64,000 bases of DNA from Roseomonas aeriglobus (lineage in GTDB: Bacteria > Pseudomonadota > Alphaproteobacteria > Sphingomonadales > Sphingomonadaceae), in NCBI GenBank assembly GCA_016937575.1, contig JAFHKN010000002.1, forward strand, positions 3,647,249-3,711,248, in the 5' to 3' direction. How positions within the stretch are numbered: the first letter of the stretch is position 1; each line of letters begins with the position of its first letter. The notes under the pieces are model-generated. The model did not search any database. It saw only the letters and a list, made by a program, of their open reading frames with translations, and had not been told where the DNA came from. Made by a program: the position numbers and the translations under genes. Of the stretch, positions 19,332 to 27,871 are shown piece after piece.

Positions 19332-19772
19332 ATGACCCGCCAACTCATCACCTTCGAACTCGGCGATCAGGCGCTCGGCGTCGACATCATGGCGATCCGC
19401 GAGATCCGCGCCTGGTCGCCGGCGACGCCGCTGCCCAACGTCCCGTCCTATGTCCGCGGCGTGGTCAACCTGCGCGGCGTCGTCCTGCCGGTGCTCGACC
19501 TGCGCGCGCGCCTGGGCTGGGGAACGACCGAGCCGACGTCGCGCCACGTCATCGTCGTCGTGCGCATCGGTGAGCAGCTGCAGGGCATCATCGTCGATGC
19601 AGTGAACGACATCGTGTCGGTCCCGGCCGAACAGATGCAGCCGTTGCCCGACACGGGTGACGCCGAATCGGCGCGCTTCCTGGATGGGGTCGCGACGATC
19701 GACGACCGCATGATCCTGGTCCTCGCGCTCGACCGGCTGATCGACCAGCCGAGCCTGGCCGAAGCCGCCTGA
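19332..19772 (+). CDS. cheW: Chemotaxis coupling protein CheW
   Basis: A 146-residue scaffold that links receptor tips to CheA. The CheW fold blocks are clear: TFELGDQALGVDIMAIREI, PSYVRGVVNLRGVVLPVLDL, the VDAVNDIV strand and ILVLALDRLI. An AAGGAG ribosome site lies 10 bases before ATG 19332. It is the only CheW gene in the operon. Confidence 0.95.
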   Translation: MTRQLITFELGDQALGVDIMAIREIRAWSPATPLPNVPSYVRGVVNLRGVVLPVLDLRARLGWGTTEPTSRHVIVVVRIGEQLQGIIVDAVNDIVSVPAEQMQPLPDTGDAESARFLDGVATIDDRMILVLALDRLIDQPSLAEAA

Positions 19773-19819
19773 CCCTCCCCTCGCTCCCCCCTTCCCCTTA
19801 AGACCGAAAGCATATCCCG

Positions 19820-20821
19820 ATGGCCGCCACCAAGGTTCTCGTCGTCGACGACTCACTCACCATGCGAGCGCTCATCTCCGGCGCGCTGGAGAAAATCCCA
19901 AACGTCACTGTCGTCGGTCTCGCCGATGGCGCGGCGGAAGCGCGCGAGATGGTCGCCGAATTCCGCCCAGACGTGATGACGCTCGACGTCGAAATGCCGG
20001 GTATGAGCGGGCTCGAATATTTGGCCGAGATCATGGAAACGAAACCGATGCCGGTCATCATGTTTTCGACCCGCACCACCGATGGCGCGGCGGATTCGAT
20101 CGAAGCGCTGCGGCTTGGCGCGATCGACTGTTTCCCCAAGCCCAAAGTGGCTGCGCCGAAAGAACTCGAATCGATCATCGTCAAGCTCGGCAAGCGGATC
20201 AAGGCGGCCAAGAACGTCGAATTGAAAGGCAAGACCCCAACCGTGAAGGCCGCGCCGCCGATCAACTGGAACGGGCGTCTGGTCATCTTGGGGGGCGATG
20301 CGTCGAGCACGACCAAATTCTTCGAGATTTTCGGGGCGTTCCCCCAAAACTGCCCGCCGACCCTCGTCGTCCAGCATCTGGGCGAAGGCATGCTCGACGG
20401 GATGGTCGCAAAGCTCGACGAGCAGGTCGCACCTAAGGTCGTCGTCGCGGCCGACGGCATGAAGATCGAACAGGGCCACATCTATTTCGCGCCCGCGGGC
20501 GAGCATCACATGGTGATCGACGCCTGGCCCGACGGTCACATCCGCTTCCTGGCGCGTGAGCCCGTGGCGGGCGAGCGGCCGTCGATCTCGCTGCTGTTCG
20601 CCGCTGCGGCCAAGGCAGCGGGCAGCAATGCGGTCGGCGTGCTGCTGATGGACGGCAACGAGGACGGCGGCGGCGGACTGAAGGCGTTGAACGGCGCCGG
20701 CAGCTACGCCTTCACGCCGGGTGAGACCCCCGGTGCCTATATCCTGTCGCGCAACATCACGTCGCAGCCGGTGCCGCCGGGTGCGCTGCCGGCGTCGATC
20801 CTGAAGATGTGCTCGAAATGA
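19820..20821 (+). CDS. CheB-like protein with intact receiver and degenerate methylesterase domain
   Basis: A 333-residue paralogue of CheB in the same operon. The receiver keeps all key residues (VVDDS, Asp56 in [16 protein letters not shown]). The effector half aligns to CheB methylesterase but its catalytic motifs have changed: GASTGG is replaced by a GGDASSTT stretch, and LTGMGxDG reads LMDGNEDGG. The His motif survives as VQHLGEG. Demethylation activity is therefore doubtful, although a shifted Ser cannot be excluded. It may act as a phosphate sink, adaptor or deamidase. Its stop overlaps the next start (ATGA). Confidence 0.85.
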   Translation: MAATKVLVVDDSLTMRALISGALEKIPNVTVVGLADGAAEAREMVAEFRPDVMTLDVEMPGMSGLEYLAEIMETKPMPVIMFSTRTTDGAADSIEALRLGAIDCFPKPKVAAPKELESIIVKLGKRIKAAKNVELKGKTPTVKAAPPINWNGRLVILGGDASSTTKFFEIFGAFPQNCPPTLVVQHLGEGMLDGMVAKLDEQVAPKVVVAADGMKIEQGHIYFAPAGEHHMVIDAWPDGHIRFLAREPVAGERPSISLLFAAAAKAAGSNAVGVLLMDGNEDGGGGLKALNGAGSYAFTPGETPGAYILSRNITSQPVPPGALPASILKMCSK

Positions 20822-21144
20822 CGGCGGTTGCGGCCTCCAACGATAGCGGCTTGTCGCTGCCCGAAGTGCTGGCCGAGGAACTGGTGCTCGCCTCCAAGGT
20901 TCTCGCCGACCTCGCCTATGATCTGGGTGCCGACGAAGCGACGCTGCGCCGGCACATGACCAGCCTGCAGAAGATCGACCAGCTGACCCAGGCCCAGCTC
21001 GCCATCGCGGGCGTGTTGCGGCGGATCGACGAACCGCAGGCTGCGCTGGGCGAGATCACGCTAGAAAGCATGGCCGCACGGATACGACGCAGCCTGGTCG
21101 AAGGGCCCTATCCCGCAACCACAAGCTACGACATCGCCGTCTGA
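20818..21144 (+). CDS. Uncharacterised helical protein closing the chemotaxis operon
   Basis: A 108-residue protein I do not recognise. It starts at the ATGA overlap with the CheB-like gene, so it is translationally coupled to it. The sequence is predicted mostly helical, with SLPEVLAEELVLASKVLADLAYDLGADEATLRRHMTSL-type amphipathic heptads (written here in part) and a second helix around QKIDQLTQAQLAIAGVLRRI. It has no membrane segment, signal peptide or Cys. Its position suggests a partner of the CheB-like protein or a phosphatase-like helper; that is inference. Confidence 0.7.
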   Translation: MTAVAASNDSGLSLPEVLAEELVLASKVLADLAYDLGADEATLRRHMTSLQKIDQLTQAQLAIAGVLRRIDEPQAALGEITLESMAARIRRSLVEGPYPATTSYDIAV

Positions 21145-21265
21145 ACACCCGGCTGCGGTCGATCCTCGACCGTCAGGCGAAACGTCGTCGTCGGCATGGG
21201 CCGGCTGGGCAACGCTCGCCTGGGCACGGCGCTACGACTGACGCGCTGGCAAGGGTGGGGCTCGT

Positions 21266-21547
21266 CTACGCCCGCTGCGCGCGTTCGTGATGACGGATCA
21301 CTTCATCGATGATGAACCGCAGGAATTTTTCCGAAAATTCGGGGTCCAGCTGGGCTTGTTCGGCAAGGCCGCGCAACCGTGCGATCTGCGCCTCTTCCCG
21401 CCCCGGGTCGGCGGGGGGCAGCTCGACCTCCGCCTTGTAGCGGCCGACCGCCTGGGTCACCTTGAACCGCTCGGCCAGCATGAAGACGAGGGCCGCATCG
21501 ATATTGTCGATGCTCTGGCGATAGCGCTCCAGCGTGGGGTCGGTCAT
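21266..21547 (-). CDS. Chorismate mutase, AroQ class
   Basis: A 93-residue all-helical enzyme that converts chorismate to prephenate. It shows the AroQ pattern: RQSIDNIDAALVFMLAERFKV, AVGRYKAE, the DPGREEAQIARL stretch and a closing FLRFIIDEVIRHH. The active-site Arg/Lys residues (R in the first helix, RYK, R of PGRE) are present. It stands alone between the che operon and the prenyl synthase gene, facing left. Confidence 0.9.
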   Translation of the reverse strand: MTDPTLERYRQSIDNIDAALVFMLAERFKVTQAVGRYKAEVELPPADPGREEAQIARLRGLAEQAQLDPEFSEKFLRFIIDEVIRHHERAQRA

Positions 21548-21624
21548 TCCGGCTCTTTGGAGCGGTCGCGCGCGCGTCGCAAGGGTTGCGTTTCTCGGCC
21601 CCGCCCGCCATTTGCTCCCCTAGA

Positions 21625-22638
21625 ATGACCGCCACCATCCACCGCCTGGGCGATAAGCGTCCGCCCTCGCTCGACCCGATGCTGGCGCTGGTCGCGCACG
21701 ACATGAACCTCGTGAACAAGGCGATCCTCGACCGGATGCAGTCGGACATTCCGCTGATCCCCGAGCTTGCCGGTCACCTGATCGCGGGCGGGGGCAAGCG
21801 GATGCGGCCCATGCTGACGCTGGCGAGCGCGAAGCTGCTCGGCTATCCCGGCACCCGCCACCACCGGCTGGCCGCCGCGGTCGAGTTCATTCACACCGCG
21901 ACATTGCTCCACGACGACGTGGTCGATTCGTCCGATCTGCGCCGCGGTCGCCGCACCGCCAACATCATCTGGGGCAATCCGGCGAGCGTGCTGGTCGGCG
22001 ACTTCCTGTTCTCGCGCTCATTCGAGCTGATGGTCGAGGACGGCAGCTTGAAGGTGCTCAAGATCCTGTCGAACGCGAGCGCCGTGATCGCGGAAGGCGA
22101 GGTCAACCAGCTGACCGCGGTGCGCAAGATCGACCTCAGCGAAGAACGCTATCTCGACATCATCGGCGCCAAGACCGCCGCGCTGTTCGCCGCCGCCTGT
22201 CGTATCGCTGCGGTGGTCGCCGAACGGCCAGAGAGCGACGAGGCCGCGCTGGATGCGTACGGCCGCAACCTGGGCATCGCGTTCCAGCTGGTCGACGACG
22301 CGATCGACTACACGTCAGACGCGGGCACGATGGGCAAGGACGCCGGCGACGACTTCCGCGAAGGTAAGATGACGCTGCCGATCATCCTCGCCTATGCACG
22401 CGCCGATGCCGAGGGGCGGAGCTTCTGGCAGGATGCGGTGCTCGGCCGCCGGTCGTCGGATGCCGATTTCGCCGAGGCGATCAGTCGCGTCCAGGCGACC
22501 CGCGCCGTCGACGACACGCTCGCCCGTGCGCGCCACTATGGCCAGCGTGCGATCGATGCGCTCGGCCGGTTCGACGGCGGTGCGGCCAAGGATGCGATGA
22601 TCGAGGCGGTCGAGTTCGCGGTCGCCCGCGCGTATTGA
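21625..22638 (+). CDS. ispB: All-trans polyprenyl diphosphate synthase (octa/decaprenyl type)
   Basis: A 337-residue long-chain prenyltransferase that makes the side chain of ubiquinone. Both Asp-rich motifs are present: LLHDDVVDSSDLRRGRRT and LVDDAIDY, with GGGKRMRPML upstream for IPP binding. The residues before the first Asp motif (IHTATLLHD) lack a bulky block, as expected for long-chain products. ATG 21625 is chosen as the start of family similarity. The chain length (C40 or C50) cannot be fixed from sequence; sphingomonads typically make Q-10. Confidence 0.9.
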   Translation: MTATIHRLGDKRPPSLDPMLALVAHDMNLVNKAILDRMQSDIPLIPELAGHLIAGGGKRMRPMLTLASAKLLGYPGTRHHRLAAAVEFIHTATLLHDDVVDSSDLRRGRRTANIIWGNPASVLVGDFLFSRSFELMVEDGSLKVLKILSNASAVIAEGEVNQLTAVRKIDLSEERYLDIIGAKTAALFAAACRIAAVVAERPESDEAALDAYGRNLGIAFQLVDDAIDYTSDAGTMGKDAGDDFREGKMTLPIILAYARADAEGRSFWQDAVLGRRSSDADFAEAISRVQATRAVDDTLARARHYGQRAIDALGRFDGGAAKDAMIEAVEFAVARAY

Positions 22639-22658
22639 TATGGGCATGACCGATCTTA

Positions 22659-22758
22659 GCCCCTCCCCTTCAGGGGAGGGGTTGGGGTGGGGGCCACGGG
22701 CCACGCACTCTGTAAGACACCGCCCAACCCCCGGCCCCTCCCCTGAAGGGGAGGGGAG
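22659..22758. repeat. Paired palindromic repeat (CCCCTCCCCTTCAGGGGAGG type)
   Basis: Two palindromic units (CCCTCCCCTTCAGGGGAGGG and its inverted partner) flank a short spacer and together form a larger inverted repeat between ispB and the HerA-like gene. The right unit ends in GAGGGGAG, 6 bases before the ATG at 22765, so the repeat appears to supply the ribosome site of that gene. Relatives occur inside hrpB and between infB and rbfA. Confidence 0.8.
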
Positions 22759-22764
22759 TTTTCT

Positions 22765-24213
22765 ATGACCTTCGCCGTCGACATGGGCACCGACACCAGC
22801 GGGCGCCCGATCGCCATTGATCTGGAGGAACTGCTTGCCACCCGCCTGCTCGTCCAGGGCAATTCGGGGTCTGGCAAGTCGCACCTGCTGCGCCGCCTGC
22901 TGGAGGGCAGCGCGAACCAGGTGCAGCAGGTCATCATCGATCCCGAAGGTGATTTCGTCACGCTCGCTGACGCCTACGGCCATGTCGCGATCGAGGCGGT
23001 CGATTACGCCATCCCCGAACTGATCCGCTTCGCCGGCCGCGCGCGGGAACACCGTACGTCGGTGGTGCTGAGCCTGGAGGGGCTGGAGATGGAGGGGCAG
23101 ATGCGCTCTGCCACCGCCTTCCTGAACGGCCTGTTCGATGCTCCGCGCGACCATTGGTATCCGGCGCTGGTCGTCGTCGACGAAGCGCAGATCTTTGCGC
23201 CGTCGGGCGGTGTCGAAGTCTCCGAGGAAGTCCGCCGCACCTGTCTCGGCGCAATGGCCAACCTGATGTCGCGCGGGCGCAAGCGTGGCCTTGCTGGCGT
23301 CATCGCGACCCAGCGGCTGGCCAAGCTCAGCAAGAACGTGGCGGCGGAAGCGTCGAACTTCCTGATGGGACGCACCTTCCTCGACATCGACATGGCGCGC
23401 GCGGCTGACCTGCTGGGCATGGAGCGGCGGCAGGCGGAATCGATCCGGGACCTCCAGCGCGGGACGTTCCTCGGCCTTGGTCCCGCCATCGCGCGACGGC
23501 CGGTCACGGTGAAGATCGGCAGCGTCGCGACCTCTGCCCGTTCGTCGAGCCCCAAGCTGACGCCTTTGCCGACTGCGCCGGCCGAGGATGCCCGCGAGCT
23601 GCTGTTTGCTGATCTCGACCTGCCGCCGCCTTCGCCCCCCCCGGCGCCGCCACCGCCGCCGCCGGTCAATGACGTTCTGCGTGACCTGGGTCCGCAACCG
23701 AATCCCAACGGCTTCGACTTCCCTGAACCCGACGCGCCCGACCCCGACGTGGTGGTCGAGAACGCTCTGCGCGCGATCGTCGCCGATCCCGAAGCTGCGA
23801 CGAAGCCGGCGGCGGTGCTCTACCAGGATTTCGGCGTCCGCTGCCGGATGATGGGCGTCCGAAAGCCCCCGCTCGACGTCAACGGCTTCGCACGCCGGCT
23901 CTCGGCGGCGCGCGCCGGTATCTTCGAGCCGCTTGAGGGTGAGTGGGCCGAGGCACTGGCCGCGGCGCAAGGCCTGCCCGACGACATGCTCGGCGCCTTC
24001 CTGCTGATCGCCCGCTCGGCGCGTGAAGGGCTGCCGACCCCCGACGACGCCGCGATCGCGCAGACATATGGCACCAGCTCGCTGGGTCGCGCGCGGCGGA
24101 TGCTCGGCTACATGGAAAGCCGCGACATCATCGTAACGCGGACCGATCTGTCCGGGCGGCGGTCGATAACGATTCCCCGACTGGGTTGGAGTACGGCTTC
24201 GGCGGAGGGCTGA
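22765..24213 (+). CDS. HerA-like ATP-binding protein (FtsK/HerA superfamily)
   Basis: A 482-residue soluble ATPase. Walker A is GNSGSGKS at about residue 37, Walker B is ALVVVDEAQIFAP, and TQRLAKLSKNVAAEASN with GRTFLDID matches the HerA-type arginine-finger region. About 20 Pro-rich residues (PPPSPPPAPPPPPPV) separate the ATPase from a C-terminal helical, winged-helix-like domain. HerA normally pairs with a NurA nuclease, which I do not find here. Stand-alone members of this group are common in sphingomonads; the function is unproven. The start codon uses a ribosome site within the preceding repeat. Confidence 0.82.
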   Translation: MTFAVDMGTDTSGRPIAIDLEELLATRLLVQGNSGSGKSHLLRRLLEGSANQVQQVIIDPEGDFVTLADAYGHVAIEAVDYAIPELIRFAGRAREHRTSVVLSLEGLEMEGQMRSATAFLNGLFDAPRDHWYPALVVVDEAQIFAPSGGVEVSEEVRRTCLGAMANLMSRGRKRGLAGVIATQRLAKLSKNVAAEASNFLMGRTFLDIDMARAADLLGMERRQAESIRDLQRGTFLGLGPAIARRPVTVKIGSVATSARSSSPKLTPLPTAPAEDARELLFADLDLPPPSPPPAPPPPPPVNDVLRDLGPQPNPNGFDFPEPDAPDPDVVVENALRAIVADPEAATKPAAVLYQDFGVRCRMMGVRKPPLDVNGFARRLSAARAGIFEPLEGEWAEALAAAQGLPDDMLGAFLLIARSAREGLPTPDDAAIAQTYGTSSLGRARRMLGYMESRDIIVTRTDLSGRRSITIPRLGWSTASAEG

Positions 24214-24218
24214 CGGTT

Positions 24219-24310
24219 CCCTGGCGAAGGCCGGGGTCCAGGTTCGCCGAACCATCGACCGCATCGCGTCAAGCTTATGCATGGCACCTGGGCCCCGGCC
24301 TTCGCCGGGG
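24219..24310. repeat. Inverted repeat, CCTGGGCCCCGGCCTTCGCC type
   Basis: The left arm (24219-24242) and right arm (24287-24310) are complementary over most of 24 bases and carry the GGCGAAGGCCGGGGTCCAGG sequence. They are separated by 44 bases. It lies between the HerA-like gene and hrpB and does not code. Confidence 0.75.
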
Positions 24311-24444
24311 GACAGCAGCTTCCAAAGTTGGATTTCTTCTGCCAACCGAATTGGCATGCTCGCTCGCCGCCGACTACCGATCATCTGCTCCGCGACGAGC
24401 ATCGCCATGATCTCAACTTTCTCAACTTACGCCGGGTCGGTGCC

Positions 24445-26964
24445 ATGACGCTGCCGATCCACGCCGTCCTGCCCGACCTGCTCGCCACCTTGCGCGCGGC
24501 GGCCAACGCGGTCGTCGTCGCGCCCCCGGGCGCCGGCAAGACCACGGCTATCGCGCCTGCATTGCTCGCCGAACCCTGGTGCACCGGCGAGGTCCTGCTC
24601 CTTAGCCCCCGCCGCCTTGCCGCACGGGCGGCGGCCGAGCGCATGGCCGCTCTGGCGGGGGAGGGCGTCGGCAAGACCTTCGGCTATGCGACCCGCATGG
24701 ACAGCAAGCGGTCCGCGGCGACACGCGTCACGGTCGTGACCGAGGGAATCTTCGTCAACCGGATCCAGGCCGATCCCGAACTCGCGGGCGTATCGGCGGT
24801 GCTGTTCGACGAGGTGCACGAACGCAGCCTCGATTCCGACTTCGGGCTGGCACTCGCGCTCGATGCGCAAGCCGGGCTGCGGCCCGACCTGCGCCTGGTC
24901 GCGATGTCGGCCACGCTCGACGGCGCACGCTTTTCGGCGTTGATGGCCGAAACCCCTGATAAGCCTGCGCCCGTTATCGAGAGCGAAGGGCGATCCTATC
25001 CGCTGACATTGCGCCACATCGGTCGCTCCGCCGACGCCCGGATCGAGGATGCCGTTGCCGGCGCTGTCCGAACGGCGCTGCGCGACGATAGCGGCGGGGT
25101 GCTCGCCTTCCTGCCCGGCGTTGCCGAGATCGAGCGGACGGCGGAGCGGCTGGCGGGCATTCCCGGCATCGCGCTTCACAAGCTCCACGGCCAGATCGAT
25201 CCCGCCGCCCAGCGCGCCGCCATTGCCCCGGCGGGCGTGCGCAAGGTCGTGCTGGCGACCTCGATTGCCGAAACATCGCTGACGCTCGACGGCATTCGTA
25301 TCGTCGTCGATTCGGGCCTCGCGCGTCGGCCACGCTATGACCGCGCGGCGGGGATGACGCGGCTGGTGACCGAGCGGGCGAGCCAGGCCGCCGTCACCCA
25401 GCGTGCCGGTCGTGCCGCGCGACAGGGGCCGGGGGTGGCGTATCGCCTGTGGGAAGAGGCGGCGACCGCCGGCCTGCCGCGGTTCGACCCGCCCGAAATG
25501 CTGGAAGCGGACCTGTCGGGGCTGACACTGGCGTGCGCGATCTGGGGCGTTGCCGACCCGCGTGATTTGCGCTGGCTCGACGCGCCGAGTGCAGCGGCGG
25601 TCAGCGAGGCCAAGCAACGGCTGGCAACGCTGGAGGCGATCGACGCCGATGGCCGTCCGACGCCCCACGGCCGCGCCCTCGCCGCGCTGCCGCTGCCGCC
25701 GCGGCTGGCGCATATGCTGGTGCGGGCTGGCGAGCTGGGGGTGGCCAAGGTCGCCGCGGAGGCAGCGGTCCTGCTGAGCGAGCGCGGGTTGGGCGGGAAC
25801 GATGTCGATCTGGAACTGCGGCTGCGGCGATGGAAGACCGAGCGTGGCCAGCGGGCGGAAGCGTCACGGCGGCTGGCGGAGCGGTGGGGCAAACTAGCTC
25901 CCTCTCCCCTTCAGGGGAGAGGGCCGGGGAGAGGGGAAGGGGTCTCACCGAGTGACTGGCTCGCGGATAGGCCCCACCCCAATCCCTCCCCTAAAGGGGA
26001 GGGGCTAGAGCTTGCGGTAGCCCTCGCCTATCCCGACCGTATCGCCAGACGCCGCGATGCGTCCGGCGAAACCTGGGCCTCGGCGGGCGGGCGGGGGTTC
26101 AAGCTCGATCCTACTTCCAGCCTCGCGCGCGCCGAATGGCTCGCGGTGGCGGAGACTGCCGGCATGGCGTCGGGCGCCCGCATCCTGTCGGCGGTGGAGA
26201 TCGATCGCGCGACCGTCGAGGCGCTGTTTGCCGACCGCATCGTCACGCGCCGCTTCGTCGAGTTCGATCCGGCAACCGGCGGGATCACTGCCGCGCGCGA
26301 GACGCGGCTGGGCGCGATCAAGCTCGCCTCCGGTCCCGATTCGGCCGCTACGCCCGACGAAATTGCGACGGCCCTGATCGAGGGCGTCCGCCGCCACGGG
26401 CTTGCCTTGCTACCGTGGAGCGCGTCGGCCGAGGCGCTGCGCACGCGTGCTGCCTATGCCGGCCTCGACATACTGTCCGACGAATCGTTGATCGCACATC
26501 TCGACGACTGGCTCCGGCCGTTGCTCACGGGAAAGCGGCGGCTCGATCAGATCGAGGGGCTGACCGGCGCACTGGAAAATCTGCTCGGTTGGGAGGCTAT
26601 GCAGCAGGTGAACCGGCTCGCACCCCCGCGCTTCGCTTCGCCGGCCGGATCGACGCACGAGATCGACTATGCCGCCGACGCCGGCCCGACCGTCGAGCTG
26701 CGGCCGCAGGCGCTGTTCGGGCTCGCCGAGCATCCATGCGTCGGCCAGAACCGCGTGCCGCTGGTGCTCAGCCTTACCTCGCCGGCCGGGCGTCCCATCC
26801 AGACGACGCGGGATCTGCCAGGGTTCTGGGCAGGCAGCTGGAGCGCGGTCGCAAAGGAAATGCGCGGACGCTACCCGCGCCATCCCTGGCCCGACGACCC
26901 CGCTGGCGCATCGCCCACGCTCAGGACCAAAAATGCGGATGCGCGCGCGCGCGGATCGCGATAA
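24445..26964 (+). CDS. hrpB: ATP-dependent helicase HrpB, carrying an in-frame repeat insertion
   Basis: An 839-residue DEAH-box helicase from ATG 24445; the frame is open further upstream through a repeat and is not counted. Motifs in order: APPGAGKTT (I), SPRRLAAR (Ia), DEVHERSLDSD (II, DEVH), SATLD (III), VLATSIAETSLTLDGI (V) and QRAGRAARQGPG (VI). The C-terminal HrpB-specific domain ends with the GFWAGSW and MRGRYPRHPWP blocks. About 38 residues near 485-522 are encoded by a palindromic repeat (see 25899-26010) and look unlike the family. The function in bacteria is poorly known. Confidence 0.9.
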   Translation: MTLPIHAVLPDLLATLRAAANAVVVAPPGAGKTTAIAPALLAEPWCTGEVLLLSPRRLAARAAAERMAALAGEGVGKTFGYATRMDSKRSAATRVTVVTEGIFVNRIQADPELAGVSAVLFDEVHERSLDSDFGLALALDAQAGLRPDLRLVAMSATLDGARFSALMAETPDKPAPVIESEGRSYPLTLRHIGRSADARIEDAVAGAVRTALRDDSGGVLAFLPGVAEIERTAERLAGIPGIALHKLHGQIDPAAQRAAIAPAGVRKVVLATSIAETSLTLDGIRIVVDSGLARRPRYDRAAGMTRLVTERASQAAVTQRAGRAARQGPGVAYRLWEEAATAGLPRFDPPEMLEADLSGLTLACAIWGVADPRDLRWLDAPSAAAVSEAKQRLATLEAIDADGRPTPHGRALAALPLPPRLAHMLVRAGELGVAKVAAEAAVLLSERGLGGNDVDLELRLRRWKTERGQRAEASRRLAERWGKLAPSPLQGRGPGRGEGVSPSDWLADRPHPNPSPKGEGLELAVALAYPDRIARRRDASGETWASAGGRGFKLDPTSSLARAEWLAVAETAGMASGARILSAVEIDRATVEALFADRIVTRRFVEFDPATGGITAARETRLGAIKLASGPDSAATPDEIATALIEGVRRHGLALLPWSASAEALRTRAAYAGLDILSDESLIAHLDDWLRPLLTGKRRLDQIEGLTGALENLLGWEAMQQVNRLAPPRFASPAGSTHEIDYAADAGPTVELRPQALFGLAEHPCVGQNRVPLVLSLTSPAGRPIQTTRDLPGFWAGSWSAVAKEMRGRYPRHPWPDDPAGASPTLRTKNADARARGSR
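25899..26010. repeat. Palindromic repeat pair inserted in frame within hrpB
   Basis: Two units, CCTCTCCCCTTCAGGGGAGA and TCCCTCCCCTAAAGGGGAGG, face each other about 60 bases apart, the same pattern as at 22659. Read in the hrpB frame they give peptides such as SPLQGRGPGRGEG and PHPNPSPKGEG with no stop, so the gene continues through. The inserted peptide falls between helicase core and C-terminal domain. Confidence 0.85.
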
Positions 26965-26974
26965 GGAGACGCTC

Positions 26975-27256
26975 ATGTCCGAAGCCCGCATCTTCCAGCG
27001 TCCCAAGAACGCCATGCAGTCCGGTCGCGCCCGCACGATGATCTGGGTGCTCGAATTCGACCCCGCAGAGCCGCAGCGACCCGACCCGCTGACCGGCTGG
27101 GCCGGGTCGCGCGACACTCGCAACCAGCTGCGCCTGACCTTTCCGACGCTCGAGGCGGCGACCGCCTATGCAGAAAAGGAAGGGCTGCCGTATCACGTGG
27201 TGCCGGCACCGGAGCGGACGCTGAAGCTGCAGGCCTACGCGGATAATTTTCGCTGA
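26975..27256 (+). CDS. Respiratory complex I accessory protein, NDUFS4-like
   Basis: A 93-residue protein with the conserved ETC complex I subunit pattern (SEARIFQRPKNAMQSGRA, WVLEFDP, GWAGSRDTRNQLRL, ATAYAEKEGLPY), homologous to mitochondrial NDUFS4. It binds peripheral-arm subunits of NADH dehydrogenase in alphaproteobacteria. The ribosome site AAGGAG overlaps the hrpB stop codon, so it may be co-transcribed with hrpB. The presence of this subunit supports an alphaproteobacterial origin. Confidence 0.9.
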   Translation: MSEARIFQRPKNAMQSGRARTMIWVLEFDPAEPQRPDPLTGWAGSRDTRNQLRLTFPTLEAATAYAEKEGLPYHVVPAPERTLKLQAYADNFR

Positions 27257-27262
27257 CAACGT

Positions 27263-27343
27263 GCTCCCGCGCAGGCGGGAGCCCAGAGTTGTAGAGGTCC
27301 AGGCTGTGGGTCTCTAGGCTCCCGCCTGCGCGGGAGCACCGAG
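27263..27343. repeat. Inverted repeat GTGCTCCCGCGCAGGCGGGA type
   Basis: Complementary arms GTGCTCCCGCGCAGGCGGGA and its inverse (CTCCCGCCTGCGCGGGAGCA) are separated by about 30 bases. The right arm overlaps the 3' end of the Nudix gene and encodes its last residues and stop codon. It may double as a bidirectional terminator between the two convergent genes. Confidence 0.8.
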
Positions 27344-27871
27344 GTATCTGAGGCCGAGGATACCCGGCCCCAGCAGCATCAGCAGCTTGACGTCGATCGC
27401 CATTCCTTCCGCGCGGCGGTCTGCGACATATTCTGAGATGTCCTCTATCGGCACGCGGTGGACGGTGATGCCTTCGCCAGGTTCGCCACCACCCTCGGAC
27501 ACCCGCTCCAGGCCCTCGGCACGGACCAGGGTGAAGCATTCGCTGACCATGCCGGGCGAGGAATGGAAGTCGCCGATGCGGCTGACCCGTGCCGGGCGAT
27601 AGCCGGTCTCCTCCTCCAATTCGCGCGTCGCGGTCGTCTCGACATCCTCGCCGTCGTCGACGAGACCCGCAGGCAGTTCCAGACAATATCGGCCGAGCGG
27701 CACGCGATACTGGTCCACCAGCAGAACGTGGCCGTCATCGATCGCCAGAATGACCGCCGCCTCTCGCGCGCCGGTGCGGCCGACATATTCCCAGCGTCCG
27801 CGACGCTTGGCGACCAGCCATTTGCCTTTCCAGACGGTTTCCTCGACCGCGTCGGCGTCGGGTACGCTCAC
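27314..27871 (-). CDS. Nudix hydrolase, ADP-ribose pyrophosphatase type
   Basis: A 185-residue Nudix enzyme. The Nudix box GLVDDGEDVETTATRELEEE with TGY is complete (GX5EX7REUXEEXGU). The upstream dimer-forming part (EYVGRTGAREAAVILAIDDG) and LLVDQYRVPLG resemble NudF-like ADP-ribose pyrophosphatases. The start is GTG 27871, overlapping the stop of the TPM gene upstream as GTGA. The final residues GAPAQAGA and the stop come from the palindromic repeat at 27263-27343, which appears to have replaced the native end. Confidence 0.88.
   Translation of the reverse strand: MSVPDADAVEETVWKGKWLVAKRRGRWEYVGRTGAREAAVILAIDDGHVLLVDQYRVPLGRYCLELPAGLVDDGEDVETTATRELEEETGYRPARVSRIGDFHSSPGMVSECFTLVRAEGLERVSEGGGEPGEGITVHRVPIEDISEYVADRRAEGMAIDVKLLMLLGPGILGLRYLGAPAQAGA

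Noticed and set aside
22315..24408. A 697-residue open frame on the minus strand opposite ispB and the HerA-like gene
   Set aside because: It passes through a palindromic repeat and is antisense to real genes; its composition is typical of a shadow frame.
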